Source: Sterolibacterium sp.
Lineage (GTDB): Bacteria > Pseudomonadota > Gammaproteobacteria > Burkholderiales > Rhodocyclaceae
DNA: 64,000 nucleotides
Direction: 5' to 3'
Assembly: GCA_028713555.1 (NCBI GenBank)
Contig: JAQTOA010000004.1
Location: 186,001 to 250,000 of the forward strand
Within the stretch, counting starts at the first letter, position 1. Each line of letters starts with the position of its first letter. Under the pieces are notes generated by a model. That model saw nothing but the letters and a program-made list of their open reading frames with translations. It ran no database searches and was not told the DNA's origin. Below are positions 49,632-59,431 of this stretch, one piece after another. The position numbers and the translations under genes were made by a program.

Positions 49632-50551
49632 TTGAATCGAAGCAAAAACGATCGGTCGAGGTGATCGCATGGCACATCAAGCTGTTGTTACCCTACATCG
49701 GAGCTCTGGAGATCCACCAAGTGCACGACGCGACGCTGGAGGCATTCAAGGCCGATCGGCGAGCGGGACTGCCGGCGGTGCCGGGTAAGCCGGCCCGGCC
49801 GGTCAGCCCAACCACCATCAACCGATCGCTCGAAGTCGTGAGGACAGTCCTTACCCGGGCCGCCAGATCATGGCGCGATGAATCCAGCCGCCCCTGGCTG
49901 GACATGGCACCCCCTCTCATCACCATGGAGGAGGAGCGCCAACGCCCGCCGCACCCCCTGAACTGGGAGGAGCAGGACCTCCTTTTTCGCAAGCTGCCGC
50001 CACACCTCCAGAAGATGGCCCTGTTCGACGTCAACACGGGGCTTCGAGACGAGAATGTGTGCGGGCTGCGCTGGTCCTGGGAGCAAAAGGTCCAGGAGGT
50101 CGGCCGCAGTGTGTTCATCGTGCCGGCCGAGGAGTACAAGACCGGCGTGCCTCATGTTGTCATCCTCAACGACGCCGCATGGTCGATTGTAGAAAAGCAG
50201 CGTGAGCTGGCCAGCGCAGCGGAACTCGAGAACGGAACGCCGAAGTCGGACTTTGTCTTCACGTTCCGCAACGGCGATCGAGTTAATACGATGAACAATA
50301 GCGGCTGGCAGACCGCCCGGACGTCTGCGGGCTTGGTTGGGGTAAGGGTGCATGATCTGCGCCACACCTTCGCCACTCGCTTGCGCCTGGCCGGGGTCGC
50401 TCAGGAAGACAGAAATGCCCTCATGGGCCACAAGGCCAGGTCGATGCCGGAACACTACGCCGGTGCCGATATCGGCAGGCTGATCGAGATCGCCAACCGC
50501 GTCCTCGATCGCCAAGGCACCCGAACGCTGCTACGAGTGGTGAATGGGTGA
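49412..50551 (+). CDS. int: Tyrosine-recombinase integrase
   Basis: 379 residues. The catalytic set is seen as R in TGLRDENVCGLRW, K near EYKTGVPHVV, HDLRHTFATRL, MGHKA and the nucleophile Y in PEHYAGAD. CAGGAG precedes the ATG. It inserts the phage into tRNA-Arg; attR and two arm-type repeats lie immediately downstream. Confidence 0.96.
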   Translation: MGHTRTRGITLEKDGCRTVNKVWRGERIFARLGQVSQEEAERWLASELARRESDGNRRRSHRPLFADCAKRYLIESKQKRSVEVIAWHIKLLLPYIGALEIHQVHDATLEAFKADRRAGLPAVPGKPARPVSPTTINRSLEVVRTVLTRAARSWRDESSRPWLDMAPPLITMEEERQRPPHPLNWEEQDLLFRKLPPHLQKMALFDVNTGLRDENVCGLRWSWEQKVQEVGRSVFIVPAEEYKTGVPHVVILNDAAWSIVEKQRELASAAELENGTPKSDFVFTFRNGDRVNTMNNSGWQTARTSAGLVGVRVHDLRHTFATRLRLAGVAQEDRNALMGHKARSMPEHYAGADIGRLIEIANRVLDRQGTRTLLRVVNG

Positions 50552-50576
50552 TGAAACCAGTGATGAAAGAGAAAAG

Positions 50577-50596
50577 TCGCGCAAAATATCGCGCAA
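50577..50596 (+). promoter_or_regulatory. Integrase arm-type repeats, right
   Basis: TCGCGCAA at 50577-50584 and 50589-50596, in the same orientation as the pair at 12476-12494, about 45 bp inside attR. Confidence 0.6.
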
Positions 50597-50601
50597 AAGA
50601 A

Positions 50602-50627
50602 AGCCGGTTAGTGTCGGCTAACCGGCT
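50602..50627 (+). terminator. Possible terminator after int
   Basis: AGCCGGTTAG and CTAACCGGCT form a perfect 10-bp stem with a 6-nt loop. The following T tract is weak (TATTTT), so termination efficiency is uncertain; it could also isolate att from transcription. Confidence 0.5.
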
Positions 50628-50640
50628 AATCTAGGTATTT

Positions 50641-50687
50641 TGGCGCGCCCGGAGAGATTCGAACTCCCGACTCCTTGGTTCGTAGCC
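50641..50687. repeat. attR: 47-bp core within the intact tRNA-Arg
   Basis: Identical to 12337-12383. Here the repeat is part of the full tRNA gene. Confidence 0.93.
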
Positions 50688-50717
50688 AAGTACTCTATCC
50701 ATCTGAGCTACGGGCGC
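50641..50717 (-). tRNA. tRNA-Arg (anticodon ACG)
   Basis: Complete cloverleaf: acceptor GCGCCCG/CGGGCGC, anticodon stem CTTGG/CCAAG with loop CTACGAA, T arm GGGAG-TTCGAAT-CTCTC and encoded CCA. The inosine-type ACG anticodon reads CGU, CGC and CGA codons. It is the integration target of the prophage and remains functional. Confidence 0.96.
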
Positions 50718-50730
50718 AATAAGGATGCAG

Positions 50731-50759
50731 ATTATATCGGCTAGACAGTTTTTCCTCAA
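50731..50759 (-). promoter_or_regulatory. Promoter of tRNA-Arg
   Basis: On the minus strand TTGAGG (50754-50759), 17 bp, TATAAT (50731-50736), about 14 nt before the tRNA 5' end. It is unaffected by integration. The rest of 50760-50974 shows no gene. Confidence 0.7.
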
Positions 50760-50974
50760 GCATTTATCACTTCCTGTTCAGTTCATCGAAAAGCAGTCAT
50801 TAGCAGTTTGCGGCACTCGTCGAGTCAGATCTGTGCTACCTGCAACGGCGGCTACAGGTGGTGGTTTGCGGTTTCGCTGCTTGAGCCGCAGGCGAGTTTA
50901 CGAAGCTACCCGATCGGATGTCTGTGGCAAAAGGCCCGACATACGCAGGTCGTCTTCGGTGTTCCACGGCATGC

Positions 50975-51874
50975 TCAGCTTGACGTAGCCGAAAGCAGCG
51001 CCTCCAATACGGCCGGCGAGACAGACATTGCCAGATGACCGATACCCGCCAGCGCGTGATTCTCGGCGCCGCTAAGCATGGCACTGATCTGCGGCCTGAT
51101 GAAATTATCATGAAGACTATAGATGGCAAAGCAAGGTACCGGAACCGGCGACTTCGCCAAGTCTCTCAACCAGGAACTGCCCTGCTCCATTTCGCGCGCG
51201 TTGCGCCCCAATCCGAGACCAGCCATAACGCTCCCTTGGTGAGGCGTACCGAGAGTAATCAGCCTGGCTACGCGCATTTCCCCATAGCGGCGCAGATAAG
51301 CACGCCCCACCAAGCCGCCCATGCTATGACCAACCAGTATCACCTGCTGGGCACCAGTATCGCGACACAAGGCATTCACGCGCCGCGCGACCAGTTCGGA
51401 ATAGCCATCGATACTGCCGTATAGCGGCTCCAGCGTCAGGGTCGCAACGCAACGACCGCGCGCTTCCAAGCGTGGTTTAAGCCACCACCAGAAACTCCTG
51501 TTACAGCAGTAGCCGTGGATCAGCAACAATGGCATCTGCCCATCAGACGGTTTGGATTGGGCGTCCGGTTTGAGGAAAATTGGGTCGAGTAATTCGATCA
51601 CCAACAGTACGCCAAATGCCCCCACTTCATGTAAAGCTTCAAGCAACTGACGAAAGACACCAATTCGGTATTCGGCGGGCAGTGGGGAACGACTGAGGAA
51701 TGCAATAACGTATGTGAAGAGTATTGCCCAAGTTCGCCATGCCAATGCCAACAGGATTATCAGCATCAATACACGGGTAGGAGTCCAGCCGGCAAGTTTC
51801 ACCAGCATTAGACCCAGGAAGAAATACGCGAACGACTCAAATAGCAATAACAGTCGAAGCAAACGCGCGAGCAT
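50975..51874 (-). CDS. Alpha/beta-hydrolase, lipase-like, membrane anchored
   Basis: 299 residues. Two or three N-terminal hydrophobic helices (about 5-62) anchor it. The hydrolase domain has the oxyanion region LLLIHGYCCNRSFWWW, nucleophile S184 in VGHSMGGLVG, and the His in GIGHLAMS near residue 280. Probably an esterase or triacylglycerol-lipase-like enzyme; the substrate is unknown. First host gene right of the prophage, divergent from surE. Confidence 0.85.
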   Translation of the reverse strand: MLARLLRLLLLFESFAYFFLGLMLVKLAGWTPTRVLMLIILLALAWRTWAILFTYVIAFLSRSPLPAEYRIGVFRQLLEALHEVGAFGVLLVIELLDPIFLKPDAQSKPSDGQMPLLLIHGYCCNRSFWWWLKPRLEARGRCVATLTLEPLYGSIDGYSELVARRVNALCRDTGAQQVILVGHSMGGLVGRAYLRRYGEMRVARLITLGTPHQGSVMAGLGLGRNAREMEQGSSWLRDLAKSPVPVPCFAIYSLHDNFIRPQISAMLSGAENHALAGIGHLAMSVSPAVLEALLSATSS

Positions 51875-51995
51875 AAGAATACTATCGCAACCAAGATGAG
51901 GGAAATGGTAAGTCTAATCCATGCCGAGCGATTGAGCCCCGCGCGGATTGATCTGACCGAGCGACTTTTCGGCGGCACTGTTGTAAACTACCGGC

Positions 51996-52775
51996 ATGCG
52001 CATCCTGTTGAGCAACGACGACGGATATTTTGCTCCGGGAATTGAGACTCTCGCCCGAGCTTTGGCCGAGATCGCCGAGCTGACTGTGGTTGCCCCGGAG
52101 CGCGAGCGCAGCGGCGCCAGTAATTCCCTGACCCTTGATCGACCCTTGTCCCTGCGGCGTGCCGCCAACGGTTTTTACTTTGTCAATGGCACCCCCAGCG
52201 ATTGCGTGCACCTCGCCGTGACCGGCATGCTGGATCATTTGCCCGACATGGTTGTTTCAGGCATCAACCTCGGCGCCAACATGGGCGACGACACCATTTA
52301 TTCGGGCACCGTCGCCGCCGCCACTGAAGGCTATCTGCTCGGCGTGCCAGCCTTGGCGGTATCTCTGACCAGCAAGACGGGAGCCTGCTTCGATACGGCG
52401 GCACGCGTGGCGCGTCGGATCGTCGAACGTTTTCAGCAGGGCGACTTGCCCGATTTCGGCGGGGAACCCCTGCTGCTCAATCTGAATGTTCCCGACATAC
52501 CTTACGATCAACTCAAGGGTCTGCGCGTGACCCGCCTGGGCAAGCGCCACAAGGCTGAGCCGGTAGTAAAACAGCAGACGCCGCGCAACGAAACCGTGTA
52601 TTGGGTAGGCGCCGCCGGTGCGGCCCAGGATGCCGGAGAGGACACGGATTTTTATGCCGTAGCCAACGACTACGCCTCATTGACGCCCTTGCAGATCGAT
52701 CTCACGCACGCCGCCCGGATTGCCTCGGTGCAGCGCTGGTTCGGAAGCGGCCCGGATAGCGGGGTGCAGTCATGA
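51996..52775 (+). CDS. surE: 5'/3'-nucleotidase SurE
   Basis: 259 residues. Metal-dependent phosphatase acting on nucleotides and short polyphosphate in stationary phase. It opens [15 protein letters not shown] with the metal-binding DD and has [13 protein letters not shown] and [19 protein letters not shown]. First gene of the surE-pcm-nlpD-rpoS stress operon; its stop overlaps pcm by 4 nt. Confidence 0.96.
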   Translation: MRILLSNDDGYFAPGIETLARALAEIAELTVVAPERERSGASNSLTLDRPLSLRRAANGFYFVNGTPSDCVHLAVTGMLDHLPDMVVSGINLGANMGDDTIYSGTVAAATEGYLLGVPALAVSLTSKTGACFDTAARVARRIVERFQQGDLPDFGGEPLLLNLNVPDIPYDQLKGLRVTRLGKRHKAEPVVKQQTPRNETVYWVGAAGAAQDAGEDTDFYAVANDYASLTPLQIDLTHAARIASVQRWFGSGPDSGVQS

Positions 52776-53455
52776 ACGCCTCTCTCCATCGCGGCATCGG
52801 CATGACTTCGCTGCGTACGCGCGAACGCATGATCGAGCGCCTGCGCGAGCAAGGCATCCGCGATGAAAGGGTGCTCGCCGCGATGGGCGCGGTGCCGCGT
52901 CACATTTTCGTAGAGGAGGCGCTGGCATCGCGCGCCTATGAGGATACCGCCCTACCGCTCGGCTTCCAACAAACCATTTCACAGCCCTACGTCGTGGCGC
53001 GCATGATCGAATTGCTGCTCAACGGAACGACTGCTCGGGTACTGGGCAAGACACTTGAAATCGGCGCCGGCTGCGGCTACCAAGCGGCGGTTCTGGGAAC
53101 GCTGACGCGCGAAGTGTACGCCGTCGAGCGCATCGAACCGCTTCTGGCGAGGGCGCGAAAACACCTGGCGCAACTGCGTCTGAATCACGTCCGCCTGAAA
53201 CATGCCGATGGTAATTTGGGGCTACTGGCAGCCGCGCCTTTCGATAGTATTATCGTTGCGGCAGCGGCAGCCCGGGTGCCCCAGGCGTTGCTTGACCAGT
53301 TGGCGCCAGGCGGGCGCCTGGTGCTTCCCTTGGGGAGCAGCGGCAACGGTGATCAGATTCTTACTCTGGTTGAACGCAAAACCGATAATTCCGGTTATTC
53401 CGAGACGCGTTTTGATGCGGTAAGATTTGTGCCTTTGGTGACGGGGATCGAATAA
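52772..53455 (+). CDS. pcm: Protein-L-isoaspartate O-methyltransferase
   Basis: 227 residues. Repairs isoaspartyl damage using [29 protein letters not shown] and the SAM-binding [14 protein letters not shown] are diagnostic, together with [10 protein letters not shown] near the C-terminus. Start and stop overlap the neighbouring genes (ATGA and TAATG). Confidence 0.96.
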   Translation: MNASLHRGIGMTSLRTRERMIERLREQGIRDERVLAAMGAVPRHIFVEEALASRAYEDTALPLGFQQTISQPYVVARMIELLLNGTTARVLGKTLEIGAGCGYQAAVLGTLTREVYAVERIEPLLARARKHLAQLRLNHVRLKHADGNLGLLAAAPFDSIIVAAAAARVPQALLDQLAPGGRLVLPLGSSGNGDQILTLVERKTDNSGYSETRFDAVRFVPLVTGIE

Positions 53456-54420
53456 TGGAGCTATCCCAAAACATGGCGACCAGTGGCTTGCTCTTGGCTT
53501 TAGTCTGGCTGCTGGCAGGCTGCGCCAGCCAGCAGCCAGCACCAGTGATCGATCGCGCCGCACCGGTTGCCCAGCCAGGGGATCAGCAAGTAGGAGGTTC
53601 GTCTGCGCTGGCACCGGGGGCCATCGCCCCACCCGGCTATTACATCGTCAAGAAAGGCGACACGCTGATCAGCATCGGTCTTGAACATGGTCAGTCATAC
53701 CGGGATCTGGCCGCCTGGAACAATCTCGACAATCCGAACAAGATTCAGGTCGGCCAACAATTGCGCGTTAAAATAGCCGAGCCTGAGGCTGGGGCGCCGG
53801 TGGCGATAGCCAAGCCCATCTCGATACCAGCAGCCGTTGAAACCTCGCAACCGGTGGGGAGTTCCTCGGCTTCCCCTGACACCGAGATGCTCAAACGCGA
53901 ACCGAAAGGTGGCAAGCTACCTTATTCGGAAGAAGCCATGGCTAAATTACAAAAACCAGAACCGGTTTCCGCCATCGAAATAATACCGGAAACCAGATCG
54001 GCGCCTGTTGAGAAACCTGTCGTCAAGCCAGCGCCAGCCCCTGCCGGGGACGATGCGGTGGAATGGAGTTGGCCAACGGCGGGCAAGCTGGTCAACAATT
54101 TTGTCGATGGCAGCACCAAGGGCCTCGACATCGCCGGCAAAACGGGTGATCCGGTGCAGGCTGCGGCCGCTGGCAAAGTGATCCTGGTCAGCAGCGCTCT
54201 GCGCGGCTATGGCAATTTTCTCATCATCAAACATAACGCCGCATACCTTTCCGTCTACGCCCATAACAGCCGCATCCTGGTCAAGGAAGAACAAACCGTG
54301 ACCAAAGGCCAGAAGATCGCCGAAATTGGCAGTAGCGACAGTGATCAGCCGAAGCTGCACTTCGAGATTAGGCACCAGGGCAAGCCAGTCGATCCCATGA
54401 AGTTCCTTCCGGCTCGGTAA
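53455..54420 (+). CDS. nlpD: Lipoprotein NlpD (LysM + degenerate M23)
   Basis: 321 residues. Signal peptide with lipobox LLAGC. LysM domain at about 60-105 (YYIVKKGDTLISIGLEHGQS). A C-terminal LytM/M23 domain (GLDIAGKTGDPVQAAAAGKV, LHFEIRHQGKPVDP) lacks the zinc-binding histidine at GLDIAG, as in NlpD proteins that activate amidases rather than cut peptidoglycan. In related bacteria a main rpoS promoter lies inside nlpD. Confidence 0.94.
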   Translation: MELSQNMATSGLLLALVWLLAGCASQQPAPVIDRAAPVAQPGDQQVGGSSALAPGAIAPPGYYIVKKGDTLISIGLEHGQSYRDLAAWNNLDNPNKIQVGQQLRVKIAEPEAGAPVAIAKPISIPAAVETSQPVGSSSASPDTEMLKREPKGGKLPYSEEAMAKLQKPEPVSAIEIIPETRSAPVEKPVVKPAPAPAGDDAVEWSWPTAGKLVNNFVDGSTKGLDIAGKTGDPVQAAAAGKVILVSSALRGYGNFLIIKHNAAYLSVYAHNSRILVKEEQTVTKGQKIAEIGSSDSDQPKLHFEIRHQGKPVDPMKFLPAR

Positions 54421-54423
54421 CAA

Positions 54424-55419
54424 ATGGACGAGACCGCAGTCCCTGACGACGAAAGTGATCAACCCAAGGCACACTTGCCGTTCGAATCCTCCAATGGAGA
54501 GGATCCGGAAAATATTCTTGATGCGGTCGAACCCCAGGAGGCCGAAGAAGCCCCAGATCACACGGGTAGTGCACGCAACGGATTCCTCAACGACATTACC
54601 CAACTTTATTTAAACGACATTGGCGCAAATCCACTCCTTTCCGCAGCCGAAGAATTGGCTTTGGCGCGGGAAGTTCGTGCCGGTGACTTCGCTGCCCGGC
54701 AGAAAATGATCGTGTCAAACCTGCGGCTGGTGGTCAACATCGCCAAGCATTATTTGAATCGGGGCATTCCCCTCGAGGATTTGATTGAGGAAGGCAATCT
54801 GGGGTTAATGCACGCCCTGGAAAAATTCGATCCGGAACGTGGCTTTCGTTTTTCGACTTATGCGACATGGTGGATACGTCAGAACATCGAGCGTGTCATC
54901 ATGAACCAATCGCGTACCATCCGATTGCCGGTGCATGTCGTCAAGGAATTGAATCTTATCCTGCGTGCTTTGCGCCACTTGGATGACGATGGCCCTCACG
55001 GTATGCAGAATTGCGCCGAGGAAGTGGCGCACCTGCTCGACAAACCGGTTGAAGAAATACACCGGATATTGGCCCTCAACGAGGGCACTGCTTCGCTTGA
55101 TGCGCCGCTAGAGATCGATCCGGAACTGTCAGCCTTTGACGCCATTTCCGCCGACCCCAGCGGCAGTCCGGAAAACCAGCTCCAGCATGCCGAAACGGGA
55201 CGACTGGTAAGCATGTGGGTAACGCAACTCTCCAGCAATCAACGCTATGTGCTCGAGCGGCGTTATGGACTCAACGGCTGCGAAATATTTACGCTTGAGC
55301 AGCTCGCCATGGATCTCGAACTGACCCGCGAACGGGTACGCCAGATACAGATTGAGTCGTTGAAGAAACTCAGAAAAAACCTCTCGCGCCACGGTGTGAC
55401 CAAGGAGGTTTTTCTTTAG
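54424..55419 (+). CDS. rpoS: RNA polymerase sigma factor RpoS
   Basis: 331 residues. Stationary-phase and stress sigma factor. Region 1.2 ([21 protein letters not shown]), region 2 ([36 protein letters not shown]), and the region 4 HTH ([20 protein letters not shown]) are intact. It follows nlpD by 3 nt. The last 4 nt overlap the convergent mltB stop, so there is no room for a separate terminator. Confidence 0.97.
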   Translation: MDETAVPDDESDQPKAHLPFESSNGEDPENILDAVEPQEAEEAPDHTGSARNGFLNDITQLYLNDIGANPLLSAAEELALAREVRAGDFAARQKMIVSNLRLVVNIAKHYLNRGIPLEDLIEEGNLGLMHALEKFDPERGFRFSTYATWWIRQNIERVIMNQSRTIRLPVHVVKELNLILRALRHLDDDGPHGMQNCAEEVAHLLDKPVEEIHRILALNEGTASLDAPLEIDPELSAFDAISADPSGSPENQLQHAETGRLVSMWVTQLSSNQRYVLERRYGLNGCEIFTLEQLAMDLELTRERVRQIQIESLKKLRKNLSRHGVTKEVFL

Positions 55420-56441
55420 GGCGTATTCTCAATTGAGCGACGTACGCGCAGTTGCCGGGACAGTTCATGCACCGCCATCGCGTAAAAGCTGCTGCGATTG
55501 TAACGCGTCAACACGTAGAAGTTGTGATAACCAAGGCAGTACTCGGTCGGCTGTTGTGGCGTGACAAGATCAATCAACGCCGCCGGAAATTCCGGAGCAT
55601 CGCTGCTGGTAACACCAAAGGCAAGCAATTCGCTGGGGGTGAGGCGCGGAACGATGCCTTCCTCGATCAGCGCTGCAAATTTATCTCCTGCCACGTTGGC
55701 GGCTCCCGTGACGGGCCCATCCCGTTCCCAACCATGTGCCTTGAGAAAATTCGCGACGCTGGCGATAGCGTCGGCCGGGTTGGTTGCCAAATCGATGCGC
55801 CCATCCTGATCCCCGTCGGCGGCGTACTGCCGCACGCTGCTTGGCAAGAACTGCGGCAAGCCCAAGGCCCCGGCATAAGAGCCGGTAAACGAAAGCGGAT
55901 CACGCCGCGTCTCGCGCGCCAACAGAAGCAATTCCTCAAGTTCGCGACGAAACAACGCAGCACGCGCGGCGGCGTTCGTCGCCTCAGTGTGGGGATAATC
56001 GAAGGCCAGCGTGGCGAGCGCGGCGAGCGCTCCATACTTGCCGGTATTGCGGCCGTAGATCGTTTCGATGCCGATGATGGCGACGATGATTTCTTCAGGT
56101 ACCCCGGTCAGTTCGCGCGCAACAAGCAAGGCACCACTGTGCTGCCGCCAGAAATTCAAGCCCAGTGTAATGCGCTTCGGCTCGACAAAGCGGGCACGGT
56201 AGGCTTGCCAAGAGCGTATGGTCGAATCGCGTGGCGGTAGAATGGCTTGGATGACTGTTGGGATCGGTTTGATTCGGGCGAAGGAAAGCGTCAATTTCTC
56301 CGCATCAAATCCGTGCTTCTCCTGCATTTCTGTGATGAAAGCCTGCACCTCCGGACGGGTGGCGAAACTGCCGGCGGAAAAGGCCATGGATGCGGCGCAG
56401 GAGGCAAGCAGCAGCCACAAGACGCGCAACCAAACTTTCAT
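55416..56441 (-). CDS. mltB: Lytic murein transglycosylase B
   Basis: 341 residues. Signal peptide ([14 protein letters not shown]; the cysteine is not a strict lipobox). Catalytic glutamate E126 in [35 protein letters not shown] and [13 protein letters not shown] are typical of MltB, which cleaves glycan strands. It overlaps the upstream transglutaminase gene by 4 nt. Confidence 0.92.
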   Translation of the reverse strand: MKVWLRVLWLLLASCAASMAFSAGSFATRPEVQAFITEMQEKHGFDAEKLTLSFARIKPIPTVIQAILPPRDSTIRSWQAYRARFVEPKRITLGLNFWRQHSGALLVARELTGVPEEIIVAIIGIETIYGRNTGKYGALAALATLAFDYPHTEATNAAARAALFRRELEELLLLARETRRDPLSFTGSYAGALGLPQFLPSSVRQYAADGDQDGRIDLATNPADAIASVANFLKAHGWERDGPVTGAANVAGDKFAALIEEGIVPRLTPSELLAFGVTSSDAPEFPAALIDLVTPQQPTEYCLGYHNFYVLTRYNRSSFYAMAVHELSRQLRVRRSIENTP

Positions 56442-58441
56442 GGCTTACGTTGTGCGAGTCTTGAGATTCGCCCTTTCATGTCCTGAAGTAGTTTTGTCGC
56501 CTGTATCGGCGAGGTTTCGGTGTAACGTAAGCGGGCATAAATATCCACAACCTCGTCAATGTCGGCCACCATCGCGGATTGCTCCACGGACAGATTCGCG
56601 GTGATCCGTTCAGCATAGGCATATGGGCCTTCCCAAGGCTTTCGCGGCAGACCGCGGCGGGCGAGAATCTTGGAAAACCGGTTCCAAGCCACCTGGACTG
56701 GAGAAAGTCGCTGCCGCTGGTATATCGCCAAAACCGTGTAGCCAAGCAACAGTATTCCGCAAAACCCCGTCAGGACGGCTGTCATCTTTTGCCAGTCTGG
56801 CGAAGGCATGCCCAAGTTGGCCAGCAGTTCACGCTGGCGCTGTGGATTATAGCCGAGCACCCATTGATTCCACACATTAGCCAGCGCATCCCAACGGTAG
56901 CGCATCTGGAGCAGCCACATGAACTCCGGTCGTGCCAACAATGGGCGGGCCTCCCCCACTGGCAACGCCCGCGCAAGGTTGAGTTCGATGCGCGTCGGCG
57001 CAACCGCCGCAGTCGGGTCGATGCGCAACCAGCCGCGTCCCTTAAGCCATACCTCGGCCCAGGCATGGGCATCGGATTGCCGCACGATCAAGGTGCCGTC
57101 GATCGGATTGAGCTCGCCGCCCTGATAACCAGTCACGACGCGCGCCGGAATCCCGGCAGCGCGCATCATGAATACGAAACCTGCCGAGAAATGCTCGCAG
57201 AAGCCGCGTTTGCTGTCGAACAGGAATTCGTCCACGGAATGATTGCCCAGCAGCGGTGGCGAGAGCGTGTAGATGAATGTCTGGCGACGATAGAAATCGA
57301 GCATACGCCGAATGATCCCTGTGTCATTGGCACCCAGCTCCGCGCGCCACTGCTCGGCCAACGCACGGGCACGCGGGTTAAAGAGCGCCGGCAGTTGCAA
57401 TGCTTCCCTGAGGATGGCTGGTGCTTCGTCAACGCCGGCCATAATTTCAGGATAAGAGGTCATTTGATAGCGCAGTCGCACCCGCACCGGCGACTTGGCC
57501 AATAATTGATAGTCGCTGGCAATGAGGCCTTCGGCCGGAATCGTCGCCGGCAGTTCCATGGCAAACAACCAAGGCTTGTAGTGCGGCTCCAGCGTCACTG
57601 CATAATTGACCGCAGCGCCACGCGGCAGATAGGGCAGTCTGCTGCTGACGAAAACCCGTCCAAGTTTCCAGGTGCGGCCATCGAACAGGCTCAATACCGG
57701 GCCGCGCCAGTAAAGCACGATTTGCGGTGGCGCCCTGCCCTCGAATTCGCCGGTGAATTTGGCGCGAAAGGCGATGGCATCCGACTGGCTCAACTGGCTA
57801 ATCGATCCCGGCGTCATGCTATCCGATAACCCCGTGAGTCCGCTGAAGGCGTCGACGGGCAGTCCCCAAAGCGGTCCCTGTACCCGGGGGAAAAGCACGA
57901 ACAACACCAGCATGAAAGGCACCGCCTGCAACAGCATCAAGCCGGCAAGACGCAACGCCCGGCCCGCCGGCTGGCGTCGGTGGTTGAGAATCACCAGCGT
58001 GGCGGTGGTCAAGGCAACCCCCGCCAGCGTCACAGCCGCGTTGCCGATGTTCTGGGCGTAAAAAAACTGTGTCAGCGTCAAGAAATATCCCAGCAGTACG
58101 ACCGCAAAACCGTCCCGCACACTACGCATTTCCAGCAGTTTCAAAGCAAACAGCAATGCCAGCAAGGCGACTCCGGGGTTGCGGCCAAACAAGCCATGAA
58201 AATGCCACGCGATTCCGGCAACGCCGGCGAATACCATAACTACCAGCAGCCAACGCGGGGGCAGCGATGCGTGGCGCCACAACAACACGCCACGCCAAAC
58301 CATGATCAGGCTGGTCAGGGTGCTTAACCATTCCGGCAGGTACGGCGCCAACGGAGCAAAAACCAGCACGGCAGTACCGAACAACCAAAGCGATTGCTTG
58401 GCTGAGAGCGGTGCAGATATTCGTTTGGGGGCGTTACTCAT
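56438..58441 (-). CDS. Transglutaminase-like membrane protein (TgpA/DUF3488)
   Basis: 667 residues. Five or six N-terminal membrane helices (to about residue 190) belong to DUF3488. A periplasmic transglutaminase domain follows with Cys in KRGFCEHFSAGF, His in QSDAHAWAEVW and Asp in LRIDPTAAV. A C-terminal helix and DUF4129-like tail end the protein. ATG at 58441 overlaps the DUF58 gene; a longer frame to 58468 lies inside that gene. It works with the DUF58 and MoxR proteins encoded upstream; substrate unknown. Confidence 0.92.
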   Translation of the reverse strand: MSNAPKRISAPLSAKQSLWLFGTAVLVFAPLAPYLPEWLSTLTSLIMVWRGVLLWRHASLPPRWLLVVMVFAGVAGIAWHFHGLFGRNPGVALLALLFALKLLEMRSVRDGFAVVLLGYFLTLTQFFYAQNIGNAAVTLAGVALTTATLVILNHRRQPAGRALRLAGLMLLQAVPFMLVLFVLFPRVQGPLWGLPVDAFSGLTGLSDSMTPGSISQLSQSDAIAFRAKFTGEFEGRAPPQIVLYWRGPVLSLFDGRTWKLGRVFVSSRLPYLPRGAAVNYAVTLEPHYKPWLFAMELPATIPAEGLIASDYQLLAKSPVRVRLRYQMTSYPEIMAGVDEAPAILREALQLPALFNPRARALAEQWRAELGANDTGIIRRMLDFYRRQTFIYTLSPPLLGNHSVDEFLFDSKRGFCEHFSAGFVFMMRAAGIPARVVTGYQGGELNPIDGTLIVRQSDAHAWAEVWLKGRGWLRIDPTAAVAPTRIELNLARALPVGEARPLLARPEFMWLLQMRYRWDALANVWNQWVLGYNPQRQRELLANLGMPSPDWQKMTAVLTGFCGILLLGYTVLAIYQRQRLSPVQVAWNRFSKILARRGLPRKPWEGPYAYAERITANLSVEQSAMVADIDEVVDIYARLRYTETSPIQATKLLQDMKGRISRLAQRKP

Positions 58442-59402
58442 ATAGCGCCAGCAACTTGAGGCAGGCATGAAAGTGCGCGTTGCCGGAAGCGGGCGCCAAT
58501 TCCTTGCCCGGCAGGCGCAACCCCCAGGTTAATCCGGCAGCGTGTGCATCGCATATCCAGCGGGTCATCACGGAAAGACAACGTTCGGTATCCCCATATG
58601 CCGAAAGCATCTCCCAGTCGAACCACAGGGTTTGTGCCGCAGCGCCACTGAACTGTTTGGTCAACAACGGCCCCTCAGTTTGACGCGCAGCGCTCTTCCA
58701 GGCGACATGGCGTGGTGGATCCGCGGGCTGGTGCAGGCGCAACCCGGAAAAATCCTCCATGCCGGAGGCTTGATGAGCGGCGCCGCAGCCTTCGCCGGGC
58801 ATCGCTGGCAATGGCGGCGCCGCACTGGCTGGCGAGGGGTAGACCAGGCAACGCTGATCGGGGGCGACGTAACTCCAGGCGCGAATCAAGCCCAGCGGGT
58901 AGTTGGTTTCCAGCGTAACCCGCGGCAGCGGCAACCAGCCACGAGAGGACGTGGATAGCTCAAGACCGACTTCGATGCTGGCCTGTCCTGGAATTTCGAC
59001 GTCGACCGGCACTTGGCCTGGCAGTCGCAGGCGTACCGACGGCCGTGATTCTCGACGCTGATTGGCAAGAACAATACCGAAGCGGGCATGTTCCCCTGCG
59101 AATACCGGTTCGCAACGACCGGGGCAAATCTGCAAGTAGGCCAGATTGCGGAAAGTGTGGAGGATAGCTGTAGCACCCAGGCCGGCAAGCAGGAACACTA
59201 GGGCATGGCCCAAGCTCAGGTTGTAGTTGATGGCCCCGATCAGCATCACCAGCAACGAGACTGCGTAAGCTAGTCCCTGGCGCGTTGGCAGCACAAATAT
59301 CCGGCGCTGTGTCAGCCTGATCGGTGAGGCTTCCGGTGGGTGCCCGCGCAGTGCCCAACGGTAGAAGCGTTCCTGCAAGAAGGCGACAGGGCTCGCAAGC
59401 AT
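58434..59402 (-). CDS. DUF58-domain protein
   Basis: 322 residues. Two N-terminal membrane helices (GLAYAVSLLVMLIGAINYN, ALVFLLAGLGATAIL) and a DUF58/vWA-like region (GMEDFSGLRLHQPADPPRHVAWKSAAR-type segment, LLTKQFSG). DUF58 proteins pair with MoxR ATPases. Middle gene of the MoxR-DUF58-TgpA operon. Confidence 0.9.
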   Translation of the reverse strand: MLASPVAFLQERFYRWALRGHPPEASPIRLTQRRIFVLPTRQGLAYAVSLLVMLIGAINYNLSLGHALVFLLAGLGATAILHTFRNLAYLQICPGRCEPVFAGEHARFGIVLANQRRESRPSVRLRLPGQVPVDVEIPGQASIEVGLELSTSSRGWLPLPRVTLETNYPLGLIRAWSYVAPDQRCLVYPSPASAAPPLPAMPGEGCGAAHQASGMEDFSGLRLHQPADPPRHVAWKSAARQTEGPLLTKQFSGAAAQTLWFDWEMLSAYGDTERCLSVMTRWICDAHAAGLTWGLRLPGKELAPASGNAHFHACLKLLALYE

Positions 59403-59431
59403 GTGGACACTCTATTAGCGGTGACCAGGTA

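Larger units (their letters stand above)
12337..50687. mobile_element. Complete P2/P4-hybrid prophage in tRNA-Arg
   Basis: A 38.3-kb element bounded by an identical 47-bp direct repeat equal to the 3' part of tRNA-Arg(ACG). It carries integrase, an excisionase-like gene, replication protein, HTH repressor, late activator, complete P2-type head, tail, baseplate and lysis genes, two toxin-antitoxin pairs, and candidate cos and ori sites. Nothing structural is visibly broken, so it may be inducible. The order differs from P2: integrase and attachment site lie next to the cos end rather than between gene D and the immunity region, and the replication and regulatory genes are P4-like. Confidence 0.93.

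Noticed and set aside
12337-50687. CRISPR array or diversity-generating retroelement
   Set aside because: No regularly spaced repeats of CRISPR size and no reverse transcriptase or template repeat were seen.
54424-55419. Possibility that the sigma factor is RpoD/RpoH rather than RpoS
   Set aside because: Length of 331, lack of the large region 1.1 and the nlpD neighbour fit RpoS.
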